Assembly: GCF_015752155.1 (NCBI RefSeq) | Contig: NZ_JADOVI010000001.1 | Coordinates: 62,001-126,000 of the forward strand | Length of the DNA: 64,000 nt | Direction: 5' to 3' | Source: Cryobacterium sp. MP_M3 | GTDB taxonomy: Bacteria > Actinomycetota > Actinomycetes > Actinomycetales > Microbacteriaceae | Shown: one piece after another, positions 31,430-41,436 of the stretch | Layout of the letters: every line of letters begins with the position of its first letter | Numbering within the stretch: the first letter of the stretch is position 1 | Program-made: the position numbers and the translations under genes | The notes under the pieces: model-generated | What the model was told of the DNA's origin: nothing | The model's input: the letters and a program-made list of their open reading frames with translations, nothing else | Database searches by the model: none

Positions 31430-34400
31430 GTGCCGCAGCCCCACCCCCGCACCCGCCCGCGCCACCAGAAGCGGCAGGTGCTCTTCGGAGGCGGCTTCCT
31501 CGCCCCGGCCCGCGCGCACATCCGCATCACCGCCGGCCTTCTCGCCAGCCTGCTCGTCGCCGTCGGCCTGACCCTCGGCGCGGTCGTCGCCCCGGCCAGC
31601 GCCGACGCCCTGATCTCCCTCTCCGCCACCTCGACCGGCACCATCCTCGCCGGCGAGGACGCGACGGTCACCCTCACCGCCAGCGGACCGAGCGGGTCGA
31701 CCGCCGACTACTACAACCTGGCCTTCCGCTACGCGCTCCCGACCGGGGTCACCTACGTCGCCGACAGCGCGAAGAGCGCCACCGTGCCCGCCCTGCCGAA
31801 CCCCACCATCGTGGTCATCACCGACTCGGCCGGGCCGCCGGCAGTCACCCACCAGGTGCTGATCTGGACGAACATCGCCGACCTCCCGCACGGCACCACC
31901 CCCGGGTTCAGCTTCGGGATCAAACCGGATGCCAATGTTTACCCGGTCGGGGCGCCGATCCCGGGCACTGCGGCCGTCTACGCGCAGACCAACCCGCGCC
32001 TGCTCGCCAAGTTCGACAAGGACACCGGCATCGTCGTCGCCGGCAGCTTCGCCGCCTCGGACACCGTCAGCCCGCAGGCCACCAAGGTCGCCGCGATCAA
32101 GGTGACCAAGAGCGAGCCCAGCCCCGAGCACGAACTCATGCGCGGCGTGCACAACGAGGGCACGGTCTACACGATCGCCACCCGCAACACCGGCATCGCC
32201 CCCACCACCGGCGTCGTCCTCGTCGACTACCTGCCCGCCGGGCTCGAGTTCCTCGGCTGCGGAGCGACCGACAACAGCGCCGCCGAAGAATACCCGGGCT
32301 CCGGGCCAGTGCGCGCCACCCTCACCGGCGGCGAAGTCGCCACCTGTGAGACCCCGGTCAGCATCGACACGGTGAACGACCGTCCCGGGTTCGCCGGCCA
32401 GGTGTTCACCAAGGTCACCTGGAACCTCGGCGCGCTCGCCGCCGGCTCCACCCGCACCATCACCTACGCCGCTGGGATCCCGCTCCGGGCCAACACCCTT
32501 GCCTGGCCCGCGGGCGCCCCCGCCGCCGCGTCCCTGCTCCAGGGTGCGAACCTCGACAACAACACCGGGGCATCCACCCGCCAGGAAGACGCCGCCGCCG
32601 GCGGGCAGTCGCTGACGAACACCGCAACGGCCTCCGGCACGTACACCGGCAAGGTCGCCACCCCGGCGGATGCCGCCACCTCGTCCAGCGACTCCGTCAC
32701 CGTGAAGGCCATGGACCTGTCCATCGTCAAGTCCGGCACCAGCGTGTTCACCGCCGGCGACACCGCCGACTTCTCCCTGCTGGTCCGCGCCGGCGAGTAC
32801 ACCGACGACAGTGCCATGACCATCGTCGACACCATCCCCAACGGCCTCTGCCCGATCCTGCCTGCCGCCGTGCTCTTCACCCGCAGCGCGGGCTGCCCCG
32901 GCGACGGCATCGTCACCAATGCGACCGTGACCGGCGCCGTGGCCAACAGTGACGGCACGTTCACCGTCACGATGACGCCCGCTCCCAACGCGATCGCCCA
33001 TGACGGCAGCGTGATCATCACGTACAGCGCCTACATGAACGCCACCTACCAGGGCACGACCAGCACCGGCACCGGCGCGGGCGTCCCCACCGCCGCCGGG
33101 GACTCCTTCCTCAACACGGTCACCATCGCCGGAACCACGACGGGGCTCACCCCGGGCGACAGGGCCATCAAGGCGGTCACCGATGACTCGTCCGCCGGAC
33201 TGGGCTCTGACGGGCCGGAGATCAGCAAGAAGGTGCTGGAGCGCCCGACCCCCGGGGCCACCCCGGTGGCGTGCGAGGCAGCGCCGGGCAACTACGTCGA
33301 CGCACCCCAGACCCCGGCCTACCAGGTCGGCGACAAGGTCTGCTTCGAGCTCACCGTCACCTTCTCCACCTCGACCAAGACCCGCAACGCCCAGATCACC
33401 GACTTCGTGCCGGTGGGCACCCGTTACGACTCCTTCGTCCTCGCCCCCGGCAGCACCGTCGCAGTCACCCCTGTCGCCGGCACCCAGTCCGCGACCCCCC
33501 TGGTCGCCGACCCGCTCCCCGCGGCCTGGAACCTCGGCTCCTCCGAGGGCGGCGCCGACCTCTTCGTGCCCAAGGGCGCGAAGCTCACCCTGTACGTGAG
33601 CGCCGTCATCGTCTCGCGCTCCGACAGTGCGGGCGTCGACATCACCGCCAACCTGATGAAATACCGCCAGGAGACGACCGACGGCGGCGTGCTCGCCCTG
33701 CGCGACCAGGTCGACTACCTGGTCGCCCCGACGCCGGCGGTCCTGCTCGCCAAGAGCATCGCCACCGTCAACGGCACCGCCCCCGCGGCCCCGAATGACA
33801 ACGTCGTGGTCAAAGAAGGCGACGTCGTCAGCTACTCCGTCGACGTGAGCGGGGCCCCGTCAAACCTCTTCGACGTCGAGGACGTCGTCGTCTGGGACGC
33901 TCTCCCGGCCGGCTACGACTGTGCGACCTGGACCGTCACCGGCATCACCGCGGGCGGCGTCTGCCGCAACCCGGGTGACGGCGGCTACCCGGCCAATTCG
34001 GCCGCACCGGCCGGACGCAGCGTGATCCTCTGGACCATCGCCGGGCCGCTCTCCGCGTCCGCCGTCGCCACACTGGCCTACAGCGTGACCATGCCCGTCG
34101 GCTTGAGCGTGTCCAGGATCTTCGTCAACACGGCATCCGTCGTCGCGTTCACCGCGCCGACCACCAACGCCACCGACAACGCCTACTTCCCGAAGGGCTC
34201 GCTCAACCCGGCCCACGACACCGACGGCAACGCCGCCCCGGCGAACGACAACGCCCAGGTGCGCCTCGCCGACGCCGTCACCGGCAAGACCGGAATCAGC
34301 CGCATCAACGAGACCGGCAATACCGCCGGCCAGGCCGTGGCCGGCGAGCTCGTCGACTACACCTTCTCCGTCATGGTCCCGGCCCACACCACCGTCTTCA

Positions 34401-37400
34401 ACGGCGTGCTCTCCGATGCCCTCCCGGCCGGCCTGACCACGACCGGGGCGACCGCCACGGCAACCCTGGACGGCGGGGCCCTCCCGGTCGGGTTCGGCCT
34501 GGACACGACCACCGGCGCGCTGACCTTCCCGGCGACCTACGACAACACGACCGCCGCCGACCAGGTCTTCATCGTGACCCTGCCCGGCGTGCTCGTCGAC
34601 GTCACCCTGGCCTCCGGCACCCTCACCAACACGGCCACCTTCGCCAGCAAAGTCACCCTGGGCGGCACCGCGGTGACTCCGCGCACCACATCCGTGTCCA
34701 TCGCCGTCGTCACCCCGCTGCCCACCCTCGCCAAGGTCGTCGACAAGCCGACCGCGCAGGGCGGCGACACCGTGGTGTTCACCCTGACCGCCGGAAACAC
34801 CGCCGGCCGCCCGGCCGCCTACGACTCCGTCGTCACCGACTGCCTGCCCGCCGGCCTGATCTTCGGCAGCTTCCTCACCGCACCCGTCGGCACCGTCACC
34901 TCGAGCGCGGCCGGCACCGGCGTCGCCGGCAACGGCTGCGCCGTCGGCACCACCAGGCTGGCGTGGGTGTTGCCCGGCACCGGGGCGCTGCTCAACCCCG
35001 CGACGACCCAGCTCACCTACTCCGCGCAGGTCGACCCGGCCTCCGCCGGCCTCGTCAGCTACACGAACACCGCCTCCGTCACGGGCTCGACCCTGTCCGC
35101 CAACGCCGCGAACAACGCCGCCGTCGAGCGCATCGTGACCGCGGGGGCATCCGCCGTCGTCACCGTCGAGGGCGCGACGACCGTCAAGACGGTCGCCCCG
35201 GCCACCGCCACGATCGGCGGCACCGTGGGCTACACCGTCAAGGTCGTCCTCCCGAAGAACGTCAACTTCTACAACGCGACCATCGTCGACACCCTCCCGG
35301 CCGGCCTGACCGCCGACGCGTCGACCGCGACCGTGACCTGCCAGACCGCCACCCTGGCTGACTGCGCCACGGACCTCCCGAACTCGCCGACCTTCACCCT
35401 GGCGCCCTCCGGCCAGAAGATCGGCTGGCTGCTGGGCACCGTGACCTCCAAGCCTCTGAACCGCACCGTCACCGTCACCTTCACCGGAACGGTCACCTCG
35501 GCCGTCGCCAACATCGCCGGCAAGGTGCTCACCAACACCGCCGTCCTCGCCTGGAATGACTCCGCCAAGGCCGCCCCGGCCACCGCGGCGTCCCCGTTCG
35601 ATCGCACCGGCACCCTCGGCACGGTCGACATCACGGTCATCGAGCCCAAACTCAGCATCACCAAGGGCGTCTCCAACACGACGCCCGAGCCCGGCCAGAC
35701 CTTCACCTACACGGTCACCGCCCGCAACGCGAACACCGCCACCACGAGCACCGCCTTCGCCGTCAGCATCGTCGACACCATCCCCACCGGCATCGACCTG
35801 TCGAGCATCACCAACATCTCGGGCGGCGGCGTGCTCTCCGGCAACACCATCACCTGGTCGGTCGCGAGCATCGCAAAGAACGCGTCCGCGGTTCTGACGT
35901 ACGACGCGAAACTCGCCGCGTCGACCACCCTCGGTACGGGCGCGCTCGTGAACACCGTGCGCATCCCCACCTACTCGTCGCTGACCACCGGCGGCCGTGA
36001 CTACACCGCCAACCCGCCGACCGCCACGGCCTCCGTGACACCCGACTTCCCGTTCATCACCCTCGCCAAGACGGTGTCCGCCGGCACGACGGCCTACCTC
36101 AACACCCCGTTCGGCTGGACCCTCACCCTGCGCAACACCGGCAGCGGAACCGCCGCCACGGTCACCCCGACGGATGTCCTCCCTGCCAACTGGATCTACG
36201 TCGCCGGAACCGGCACCGCCTCCATCAACGGCGCAGCCGCGGCCCCCCTCGCCGACCCGGCCGTGACGACGGCCGGCGGCGTACAGACCCTGGTCTGGCC
36301 GGCGTTCACCACCGTCGCCCCCGGCAACAGCATCGTGATCCGCTACTCGGCGCAGCCCACTGCGGCCGCCACCACGACGCCCGGCGCCGGCTCGCTCACC
36401 GCCCACACCAACACCCTGTCCGCGTCGACGACGGATGCGACCGGAGCCACCGGGCGCGGCGGCCCGACCCCGTACACGGCTACCCCGGTCACCGCGGCGG
36501 CGCACCTCGACTCCGCCGACCTGCGCCTCGTCAAGACGGCCGGCTCGGCGCTCGTCGCCGGAACGACGACGGCCGACGCCTGGACCATCACCGTGTCCAA
36601 CCTCGGAACGGATACCGCGGTCGGCAACGTCGGCGGCCACAACTTCCGGGTCACCGACACCCCGGCGCAGCCGCTGCCGGCCGGCCTGGTCGTCTCCCTG
36701 GCCTCCGGCACCGGCTGGAGCTGCTCCGTGCCGGATTCCGGCACCGGCGCCTTCACCTGCGACCGCACCAACGCCGGCGAAACCCTGGCCTCCGGCAGCG
36801 CCTGGCCGGCCATCACCGTGGCCGTCCGGGTCGCCGCCGACGTGGCATCCGGCAGCACGGTGACCAACTCGGCCACCGTCGCCGGCCTCACGTTCGACCC
36901 GGCCACCGGGAACAACACCGACACCAGCGCGATCAGGGTCACCACCAGCGCCGACCTCCGCATCGTCAAGGCCGCCCAGGGCGTCTTCGCCGCCGGGGAG
37001 GTCGCCACCTGGACGATCGACGTCACCAACGACGGCCCCTCGCTGTCGGTGGCCCCGCTCACCGTGACCGACACGCTGCCCGGCAACATCTCGGGCGTCA
37101 CCGCGACCGGGGCCGGCTGGACCTGTGACACCTCGGTGACCCCGGTGAGCTGCACCACGGCCACCGACCTCGCCCTCGGCGCCACGTCCCGCATCACGGT
37201 CACCGCTCTGGTCGACGCCGACTTCACCGGGAGCCTGACCAACTCGGCCACCGTCACCGGCACCACCCCCGACCCGAAGCCGTCCAACAACACCTCCGGA
37301 CCGACCACCCCGGTCGGCACCGGCACCAGCCTGGCGATCGAGAAGACCCTCGTGGGCGCGAAACTCGTGCCGGGGACCGAGGCGACCTACCGGTTCCTCG

Positions 37401-39790
37401 TCACCAACACGGGCCTGGCGAACGCCCGCAACGTGCATATCACCGACGCGCTCCCGAACGGGCTCACCTTCGTGCGCCAGAGCGCGGCGGGCCCCGGCAC
37501 CTGGACCTGCACGGAGACGGCCACGGCCCCGTCGACCATCGGCTGCACCCTGGCCGGCACGCTCGCGCCCGGCGTCTCCGCAGCCCAGACGGTCGACGTG
37601 ACCGTTCTCGTGCCCAGCAGCCTCACCGGTGACGTCGTCAACGCGGCCACGGTCTCCGCCGACAACGCCCCGTCGGTCACCGACGACACGAGCACCGCCC
37701 TCACCGGCGAATCCGACCTCGGCATCGTCAAGTCCCACCCGGCCGGGCCCGTCACGGCCGGCACCGAGGTGAGCTACACCCTCTCGGTCACCAACCACGG
37801 TCCGTCCGACGCCCCCGTCGGCACCGTCGTCACCGACCACGTCCCCGCGGGACTCATCGCGCAGTCGGCCGACGGCGGCGCCGAGTGGAGCTGTGACCTG
37901 CCGGTCGGCCAGGACCTGACCTGCACCAGCACCGGCATCCTCGCCGCCGGTGACACCGCGTCGGCCATCACGGTGGTCGTGGCGATCCCGGCCGGCGCCG
38001 GCCCGGCCACGCTCACGAACGTCGCCGACGTCGCGGGTGTCCTGCCCGAACCCGCGACCGACCCGAACCCGAACAGCGCCAGCGACCCGACGGACGTCAC
38101 CGACCTGGCCGACGTCACCATCGTCAAGTCGATCACGCCCGACGCCGCCACCGTCGTAGCCGGCGGGTCGATCGTCTACACGCTGACGGTGACGAACGCC
38201 GGGCCGTCCGACGCGGATGCCCTGAGCGTCACCGACACCCTCCCGGCCGGCTTCACCGCCACGGCGATCGAGGGCGCCGACTGGACCTGCACGCTCGCCA
38301 CCGTGAGCTGCACCCGGGCGACCCTCGGGGTCACCACCTCCGTCATCACCGTCACCGCCACGGTGTCCCCGGCCGTCCTCGACGGCACGGTGGCCACCAA
38401 CACCGCCGACGTCGCCTGGACCGACGGCCGCCCGGGTCCGCACACCGACACGGACTCCGTTTCCGTGACGGTGACGGCCGTGGCCGACCTGGTGCTGGTC
38501 AAGACGGCGCCGATCACCACGCCGAACGCCGGCGACGCGGTCGACTTCGATCTCGCGCTCACCAACGCCGGGCTCTCCGACGCCGTCGGGCCGATCACGA
38601 TCGTGGACACGCTGCCGGTCGGCATCCGCTTCCAGGCGAACACCCCCGGCTGGACCTGTGTCGGCGACGCCGTTCCGGCCGACGCCGAACAGCCCGTCAC
38701 CTGCACGCTCGGCGACGGCAGCGTCGGCCTCCCGGCCGGCGGCACCGCCACCGCGCTGAGGATCACGACGAGCACGGATCCCGCGCTCGGCCTGGTCACT
38801 CTGACGAACACCGCCACCGCGGCCACGCCGACGAGTGAGAGCGACCGGGACAACAACACCGACCCGGCCCTGGTCACATTCGTCCGCAGCGCCGACCTGC
38901 GCATCGTCAAGTCGCACGTCGGTGCGGGCGCCATCGGCGCCACCACCGCGTTCAGCCTGGTCGTCACCAACGCGGGCCCGTCCACCGCGGTCGGGGTCAG
39001 CGTCGTCGACTCCCTGCCGAAGGGGCTGACCTACGTCGACGCCACCGGCAGCGACCCGGCGTGGACCTGTGCCGCGGCAGACCCGGATGCCGCCACCGGC
39101 GTCACGCAGGTCACCTGCAACCTGGCCGGCGACCTCGGTGCCACCGCCACCGCGCCTGCCCTGTCGGTCAACGCCCTCGTCGGCGCCGGTGCCTACCCGG
39201 CCGTCGACAACGTCGCCGTCGTCTCCTCCGCCACCCCCGATCCGAAGCCGGAGGACAACACGGCCACCGACCCGCTGGCCGTCACCCCGCTGGTCACCCT
39301 TGCGGTCACCAAGAAGCACCTCGGCCAGGCCCGCGTCGGCGGCACGCTCGACTACCTCATCTCGGTGTCGAACGTCGGAGTCACGGCCGACCCGGGCGGA
39401 TTCACGATCGTCGACCGGCTCCCCGCCGGGCTTGCCTTCGCGAGCAGCGCCGGTGAAGACGTCACCTGCGCCACCGCCGGATCCACCGTCACCTGCACCT
39501 TCGACGGGCCGCTCGTGATCGGGGCGACCCGCACGGTGACGCTGACCATCTCGGTGCTGGCCGTCGCGTTCCCGCAGGTCGTGAACACCGTCACGGTGCA
39601 GAGCCTCTACCAGGATCCGGCCGCCGTGATCCTGCCGGGCAGCGACACCGCGGTGGTGCTCAAGGCGCTCGCCCACACCGGCGTCGACCTCCAGGTCGGC
39701 CTGCTGATCGCCTTCGCGATCCTCGTGCTGCTCCTCGGCGCGATGCTGCTCCTGGTCGCCCGAAAGAGGCGAGGCATCCGCCGCGGATAG
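31430..39790 (+). CDS. Giant DUF11-repeat cell-wall protein with LAHTG sorting signal
   Basis: A 2786-residue secreted protein. A signal peptide covers about residues 30-60 (RITAGLLASLLVAVGLTLGA, then ASADA). The body holds about 17 tandem DUF11-type (beta-sandwich) repeats. Each begins like ADLRIVKS, passes through VTNAGPS and VDTLPAGL, and often ends GWTC; the first eight are more divergent and the last nine about 125 residues each. The C-terminus is LAHTG (2747-2751), a hydrophobic helix and ARKRRGIRRG, a wall-sorting signal of the LAxTG kind used by class E sortases. GTG at 31430 has GGAG 6 nt upstream. Surface adhesion, fibre or stalk formation is inferred. No sortase gene is in the window. 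Confidence 0.88.
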   Translation: MPQPHPRTRPRHQKRQVLFGGGFLAPARAHIRITAGLLASLLVAVGLTLGAVVAPASADALISLSATSTGTILAGEDATVTLTASGPSGSTADYYNLAFRYALPTGVTYVADSAKSATVPALPNPTIVVITDSAGPPAVTHQVLIWTNIADLPHGTTPGFSFGIKPDANVYPVGAPIPGTAAVYAQTNPRLLAKFDKDTGIVVAGSFAASDTVSPQATKVAAIKVTKSEPSPEHELMRGVHNEGTVYTIATRNTGIAPTTGVVLVDYLPAGLEFLGCGATDNSAAEEYPGSGPVRATLTGGEVATCETPVSIDTVNDRPGFAGQVFTKVTWNLGALAAGSTRTITYAAGIPLRANTLAWPAGAPAAASLLQGANLDNNTGASTRQEDAAAGGQSLTNTATASGTYTGKVATPADAATSSSDSVTVKAMDLSIVKSGTSVFTAGDTADFSLLVRAGEYTDDSAMTIVDTIPNGLCPILPAAVLFTRSAGCPGDGIVTNATVTGAVANSDGTFTVTMTPAPNAIAHDGSVIITYSAYMNATYQGTTSTGTGAGVPTAAGDSFLNTVTIAGTTTGLTPGDRAIKAVTDDSSAGLGSDGPEISKKVLERPTPGATPVACEAAPGNYVDAPQTPAYQVGDKVCFELTVTFSTSTKTRNAQITDFVPVGTRYDSFVLAPGSTVAVTPVAGTQSATPLVADPLPAAWNLGSSEGGADLFVPKGAKLTLYVSAVIVSRSDSAGVDITANLMKYRQETTDGGVLALRDQVDYLVAPTPAVLLAKSIATVNGTAPAAPNDNVVVKEGDVVSYSVDVSGAPSNLFDVEDVVVWDALPAGYDCATWTVTGITAGGVCRNPGDGGYPANSAAPAGRSVILWTIAGPLSASAVATLAYSVTMPVGLSVSRIFVNTASVVAFTAPTTNATDNAYFPKGSLNPAHDTDGNAAPANDNAQVRLADAVTGKTGISRINETGNTAGQAVAGELVDYTFSVMVPAHTTVFNGVLSDALPAGLTTTGATATATLDGGALPVGFGLDTTTGALTFPATYDNTTAADQVFIVTLPGVLVDVTLASGTLTNTATFASKVTLGGTAVTPRTTSVSIAVVTPLPTLAKVVDKPTAQGGDTVVFTLTAGNTAGRPAAYDSVVTDCLPAGLIFGSFLTAPVGTVTSSAAGTGVAGNGCAVGTTRLAWVLPGTGALLNPATTQLTYSAQVDPASAGLVSYTNTASVTGSTLSANAANNAAVERIVTAGASAVVTVEGATTVKTVAPATATIGGTVGYTVKVVLPKNVNFYNATIVDTLPAGLTADASTATVTCQTATLADCATDLPNSPTFTLAPSGQKIGWLLGTVTSKPLNRTVTVTFTGTVTSAVANIAGKVLTNTAVLAWNDSAKAAPATAASPFDRTGTLGTVDITVIEPKLSITKGVSNTTPEPGQTFTYTVTARNANTATTSTAFAVSIVDTIPTGIDLSSITNISGGGVLSGNTITWSVASIAKNASAVLTYDAKLAASTTLGTGALVNTVRIPTYSSLTTGGRDYTANPPTATASVTPDFPFITLAKTVSAGTTAYLNTPFGWTLTLRNTGSGTAATVTPTDVLPANWIYVAGTGTASINGAAAAPLADPAVTTAGGVQTLVWPAFTTVAPGNSIVIRYSAQPTAAATTTPGAGSLTAHTNTLSASTTDATGATGRGGPTPYTATPVTAAAHLDSADLRLVKTAGSALVAGTTTADAWTITVSNLGTDTAVGNVGGHNFRVTDTPAQPLPAGLVVSLASGTGWSCSVPDSGTGAFTCDRTNAGETLASGSAWPAITVAVRVAADVASGSTVTNSATVAGLTFDPATGNNTDTSAIRVTTSADLRIVKAAQGVFAAGEVATWTIDVTNDGPSLSVAPLTVTDTLPGNISGVTATGAGWTCDTSVTPVSCTTATDLALGATSRITVTALVDADFTGSLTNSATVTGTTPDPKPSNNTSGPTTPVGTGTSLAIEKTLVGAKLVPGTEATYRFLVTNTGLANARNVHITDALPNGLTFVRQSAAGPGTWTCTETATAPSTIGCTLAGTLAPGVSAAQTVDVTVLVPSSLTGDVVNAATVSADNAPSVTDDTSTALTGESDLGIVKSHPAGPVTAGTEVSYTLSVTNHGPSDAPVGTVVTDHVPAGLIAQSADGGAEWSCDLPVGQDLTCTSTGILAAGDTASAITVVVAIPAGAGPATLTNVADVAGVLPEPATDPNPNSASDPTDVTDLADVTIVKSITPDAATVVAGGSIVYTLTVTNAGPSDADALSVTDTLPAGFTATAIEGADWTCTLATVSCTRATLGVTTSVITVTATVSPAVLDGTVATNTADVAWTDGRPGPHTDTDSVSVTVTAVADLVLVKTAPITTPNAGDAVDFDLALTNAGLSDAVGPITIVDTLPVGIRFQANTPGWTCVGDAVPADAEQPVTCTLGDGSVGLPAGGTATALRITTSTDPALGLVTLTNTATAATPTSESDRDNNTDPALVTFVRSADLRIVKSHVGAGAIGATTAFSLVVTNAGPSTAVGVSVVDSLPKGLTYVDATGSDPAWTCAAADPDAATGVTQVTCNLAGDLGATATAPALSVNALVGAGAYPAVDNVAVVSSATPDPKPEDNTATDPLAVTPLVTLAVTKKHLGQARVGGTLDYLISVSNVGVTADPGGFTIVDRLPAGLAFASSAGEDVTCATAGSTVTCTFDGPLVIGATRTVTLTISVLAVAFPQVVNTVTVQSLYQDPAAVILPGSDTAVVLKALAHTGVDLQVGLLIAFAILVLLLGAMLLLVARKRRGIRRG

Positions 39791-39794
39791 GGGC

Positions 39795-39800
39795 TAGCGT
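39795..39800 (+). promoter_or_regulatory. -10 box of a probable leaderless promoter for the NTF2-like gene
   Basis: TAGCGT, 6 nt (GGGGTC), then ATG at 39807. It begins 4 bp after the giant gene's stop. Confidence 0.5.
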
Positions 39801-39806
39801 GGGGTC

Positions 39807-40175
39807 ATGACTGAGATCACTGACGATCTGCCCGCCCGCCTGCTCCACGAGGAGCAGGAGGGCTGGCAGGCGATCCTCGCCGGCCGCGGCGGAGAGTATT
39901 ACCGCCGCACGATGACCAGGGACGCGCTGCTGATCCTGCCCGGGAGGGTCATCACCCGGGACCAGGTGATGGCGGCGTTCGCCGCCGCCGCCCCGGTCGA
40001 CAGCTACCAGCTGCGCGAGCCCGCCGTGATCCGGATCAACGAGCACGCCGGCATCCTCGTCTATCGCCTCGTCGCCCGCCGCGGCGAGACCACGACCGAG
40101 GTGAACGCGGCCACGACCTACGTATTCGCCGACGGCGGCTGGTGCGTCGCCGCCCACCAGCAGACCGCGATCTGA
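39807..40175 (+). CDS. NTF2-like / DUF4440 protein
   Basis: A 122-residue protein with the cone-shaped NTF2 fold pattern: an N-terminal helix with LLHEEQEGWQAILAGRGGEYYRRTM, the middle VITRDQVMAAFAAAAP, and strands ending RRGETTTEVNAATTYVFADGGWCVAAHQQTAI. Such proteins bind or isomerise small ligands or act as dimer modules, but no catalytic residues can be assigned. A TAGCGT box 6 nt before the ATG gives it its own promoter despite lying 16 bp behind the giant gene. It is probably cytoplasmic. Confidence 0.7.
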   Translation: MTEITDDLPARLLHEEQEGWQAILAGRGGEYYRRTMTRDALLILPGRVITRDQVMAAFAAAAPVDSYQLREPAVIRINEHAGILVYRLVARRGETTTEVNAATTYVFADGGWCVAAHQQTAI

Positions 40176-40214
40176 GCGCTCCGCCGGGGGCCCGAACAGG
40201 GCCTTCCGGCAGGG

Positions 40215-40243
40215 TTGTGGACCCTCCTGCCGCAGGCTACCGT
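40215..40243 (+). promoter_or_regulatory. Promoter of the baeRF-like gene
   Basis: TTGTGG at 40215-40220 and TACCGT at 40238-40243 are 17 nt apart. The start would leave a leader of about 30 nt with GAAGGGA as ribosome site. Confidence 0.5.
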
Positions 40244-40280
40244 GGCGAACAGGTACACATCGTGAGAAGGGACTCCGACC

Positions 40281-41417
40281 ATGGCTGACTTCGGAAATGA
40301 GGGGCTGGCGGACCTGTATCGCCGGCCCGGTTCGGTTTCGACGGTCTATGCGGATGTCACCCAGACCGGCGAGGACCCGCGCCGCACGTCCACCATCCGG
40401 CACCGCACCCTGCGTGAGTCGTTGGCCGCCGCGGGAGCGCCGTCCGGTGACGCGGACACGATCGTCGAACTGATCGAGGAACCGCCGGGCGTTCCCGGCA
40501 AGGTCAGCCGGCTGATGGTCGTGCGCGACGGCAAGGTCGAGTTCAACGAGCTGCTCCCCGGGGAGCCCCTGGGCGAGTTGATGGCATCCTACGGCCCCGT
40601 TCCCGGCCTGATCCCGCTGTTCACCCAGCGCCCGCGTGACCTCAGCTACGTGGTCGCCGAGGTCGGCCGGGACGGCGGCGAGATCCGGCTGTTCCGACTG
40701 AGCCAGGCCGACCCGGTGGCGGAGGAAGACGTGCAGGGCGACACCGAGTACATCACCAAGGTGCAGGTCGGCTTCCTGTCCAACTCGCGCTACCAGCGCG
40801 ACACCGAGGAGATCTGGAAGCGCAACGAGGGCCAGGTGGCGGACGCCATCGACGAAATCGTGCGCGACAGCGGCGCCGAACTCCTGGTCGTGACCGGGGA
40901 CGTGCGCGCCCGCCAGCTCCTCGTCGCCCAGCTTGCCCCCGCCACCAGGGACATCCTCGCCGTGGTGCCGACGAACACCCGGCCGGGCGGTGCGACCACC
41001 CGCGAACTGGAAGAGGACCTCGACCGGCACATCGCGTCGATCCTGGCCCAGGACGAATACGACGCCCTCGAACGCCTGGAATCGGGGCGCGGCGAGGGGC
41101 TGGCCGAGATCGACTTCGCCGCCGTGGTGCGGTCGCTCCAGCAGGGCCAGGTGGAGGTGCTCATCCTCGACCCGGCCGGCCTGTCCGGGACCACCCTGAT
41201 CGCCCTCGACCGGGAACCGTGGGTCGCCGGCTCGTCGGCGGATGCCCTCGGCGCCGGCGAACTCGGCGAGGTCGCCGCCGCGGACGCCCTGGCCAGGGCC
41301 GCCACCCTCACCGACGCCCGGGTCGTGGTCGTGTCGCACGGCGAGCTTCCCGACGACTCCACCGCCGCGGCGCTGCTGCGCTGGTCGACCCTGCCGGCTG
41401 CACCCGAGTCGGAGTGA
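40281..41417 (+). CDS. Rv2629-like bacterial release-factor-fold protein (baeRF family 2, Vms1-related)
   Basis: A 378-residue protein resembling mycobacterial Rv2629. The N-terminal part (about 1-120) has VSTVYADVTQTGEDPRRT; the middle and C-terminal parts follow the eRF1-like order with ITKVQVGFLSNSRYQRDTEEIWKRNEGQVADAIDEI and EELLVVTGDVRARQLL-type segments. Proteins of this fold include eukaryotic Vms1 and eRF1, which free peptides from tRNA or stalled ribosomes. No GGQ is present, so hydrolase activity is unproven. It has a leadered promoter with GAAGGGA before the ATG. Stress or ribosome-associated roles are inferred from relatives only. Confidence 0.75.
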   Translation: MADFGNEGLADLYRRPGSVSTVYADVTQTGEDPRRTSTIRHRTLRESLAAAGAPSGDADTIVELIEEPPGVPGKVSRLMVVRDGKVEFNELLPGEPLGELMASYGPVPGLIPLFTQRPRDLSYVVAEVGRDGGEIRLFRLSQADPVAEEDVQGDTEYITKVQVGFLSNSRYQRDTEEIWKRNEGQVADAIDEIVRDSGAELLVVTGDVRARQLLVAQLAPATRDILAVVPTNTRPGGATTRELEEDLDRHIASILAQDEYDALERLESGRGEGLAEIDFAAVVRSLQQGQVEVLILDPAGLSGTTLIALDREPWVAGSSADALGAGELGEVAAADALARAATLTDARVVVVSHGELPDDSTAAALLRWSTLPAAPESE

Positions 41418-41436
41418 CGGGGGCCGCCCCTCACCC

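Noticed and set aside
33860-39676. Open frame of 1938 codons on the minus strand inside the giant gene
   Set aside because: It is an antisense shadow caused by very high GC at codon third positions. Its product is an Arg/Gly/Val/Asp-rich low-complexity string with no family pattern, while the plus strand has regular DUF11 repeats, a signal peptide and a sorting signal.
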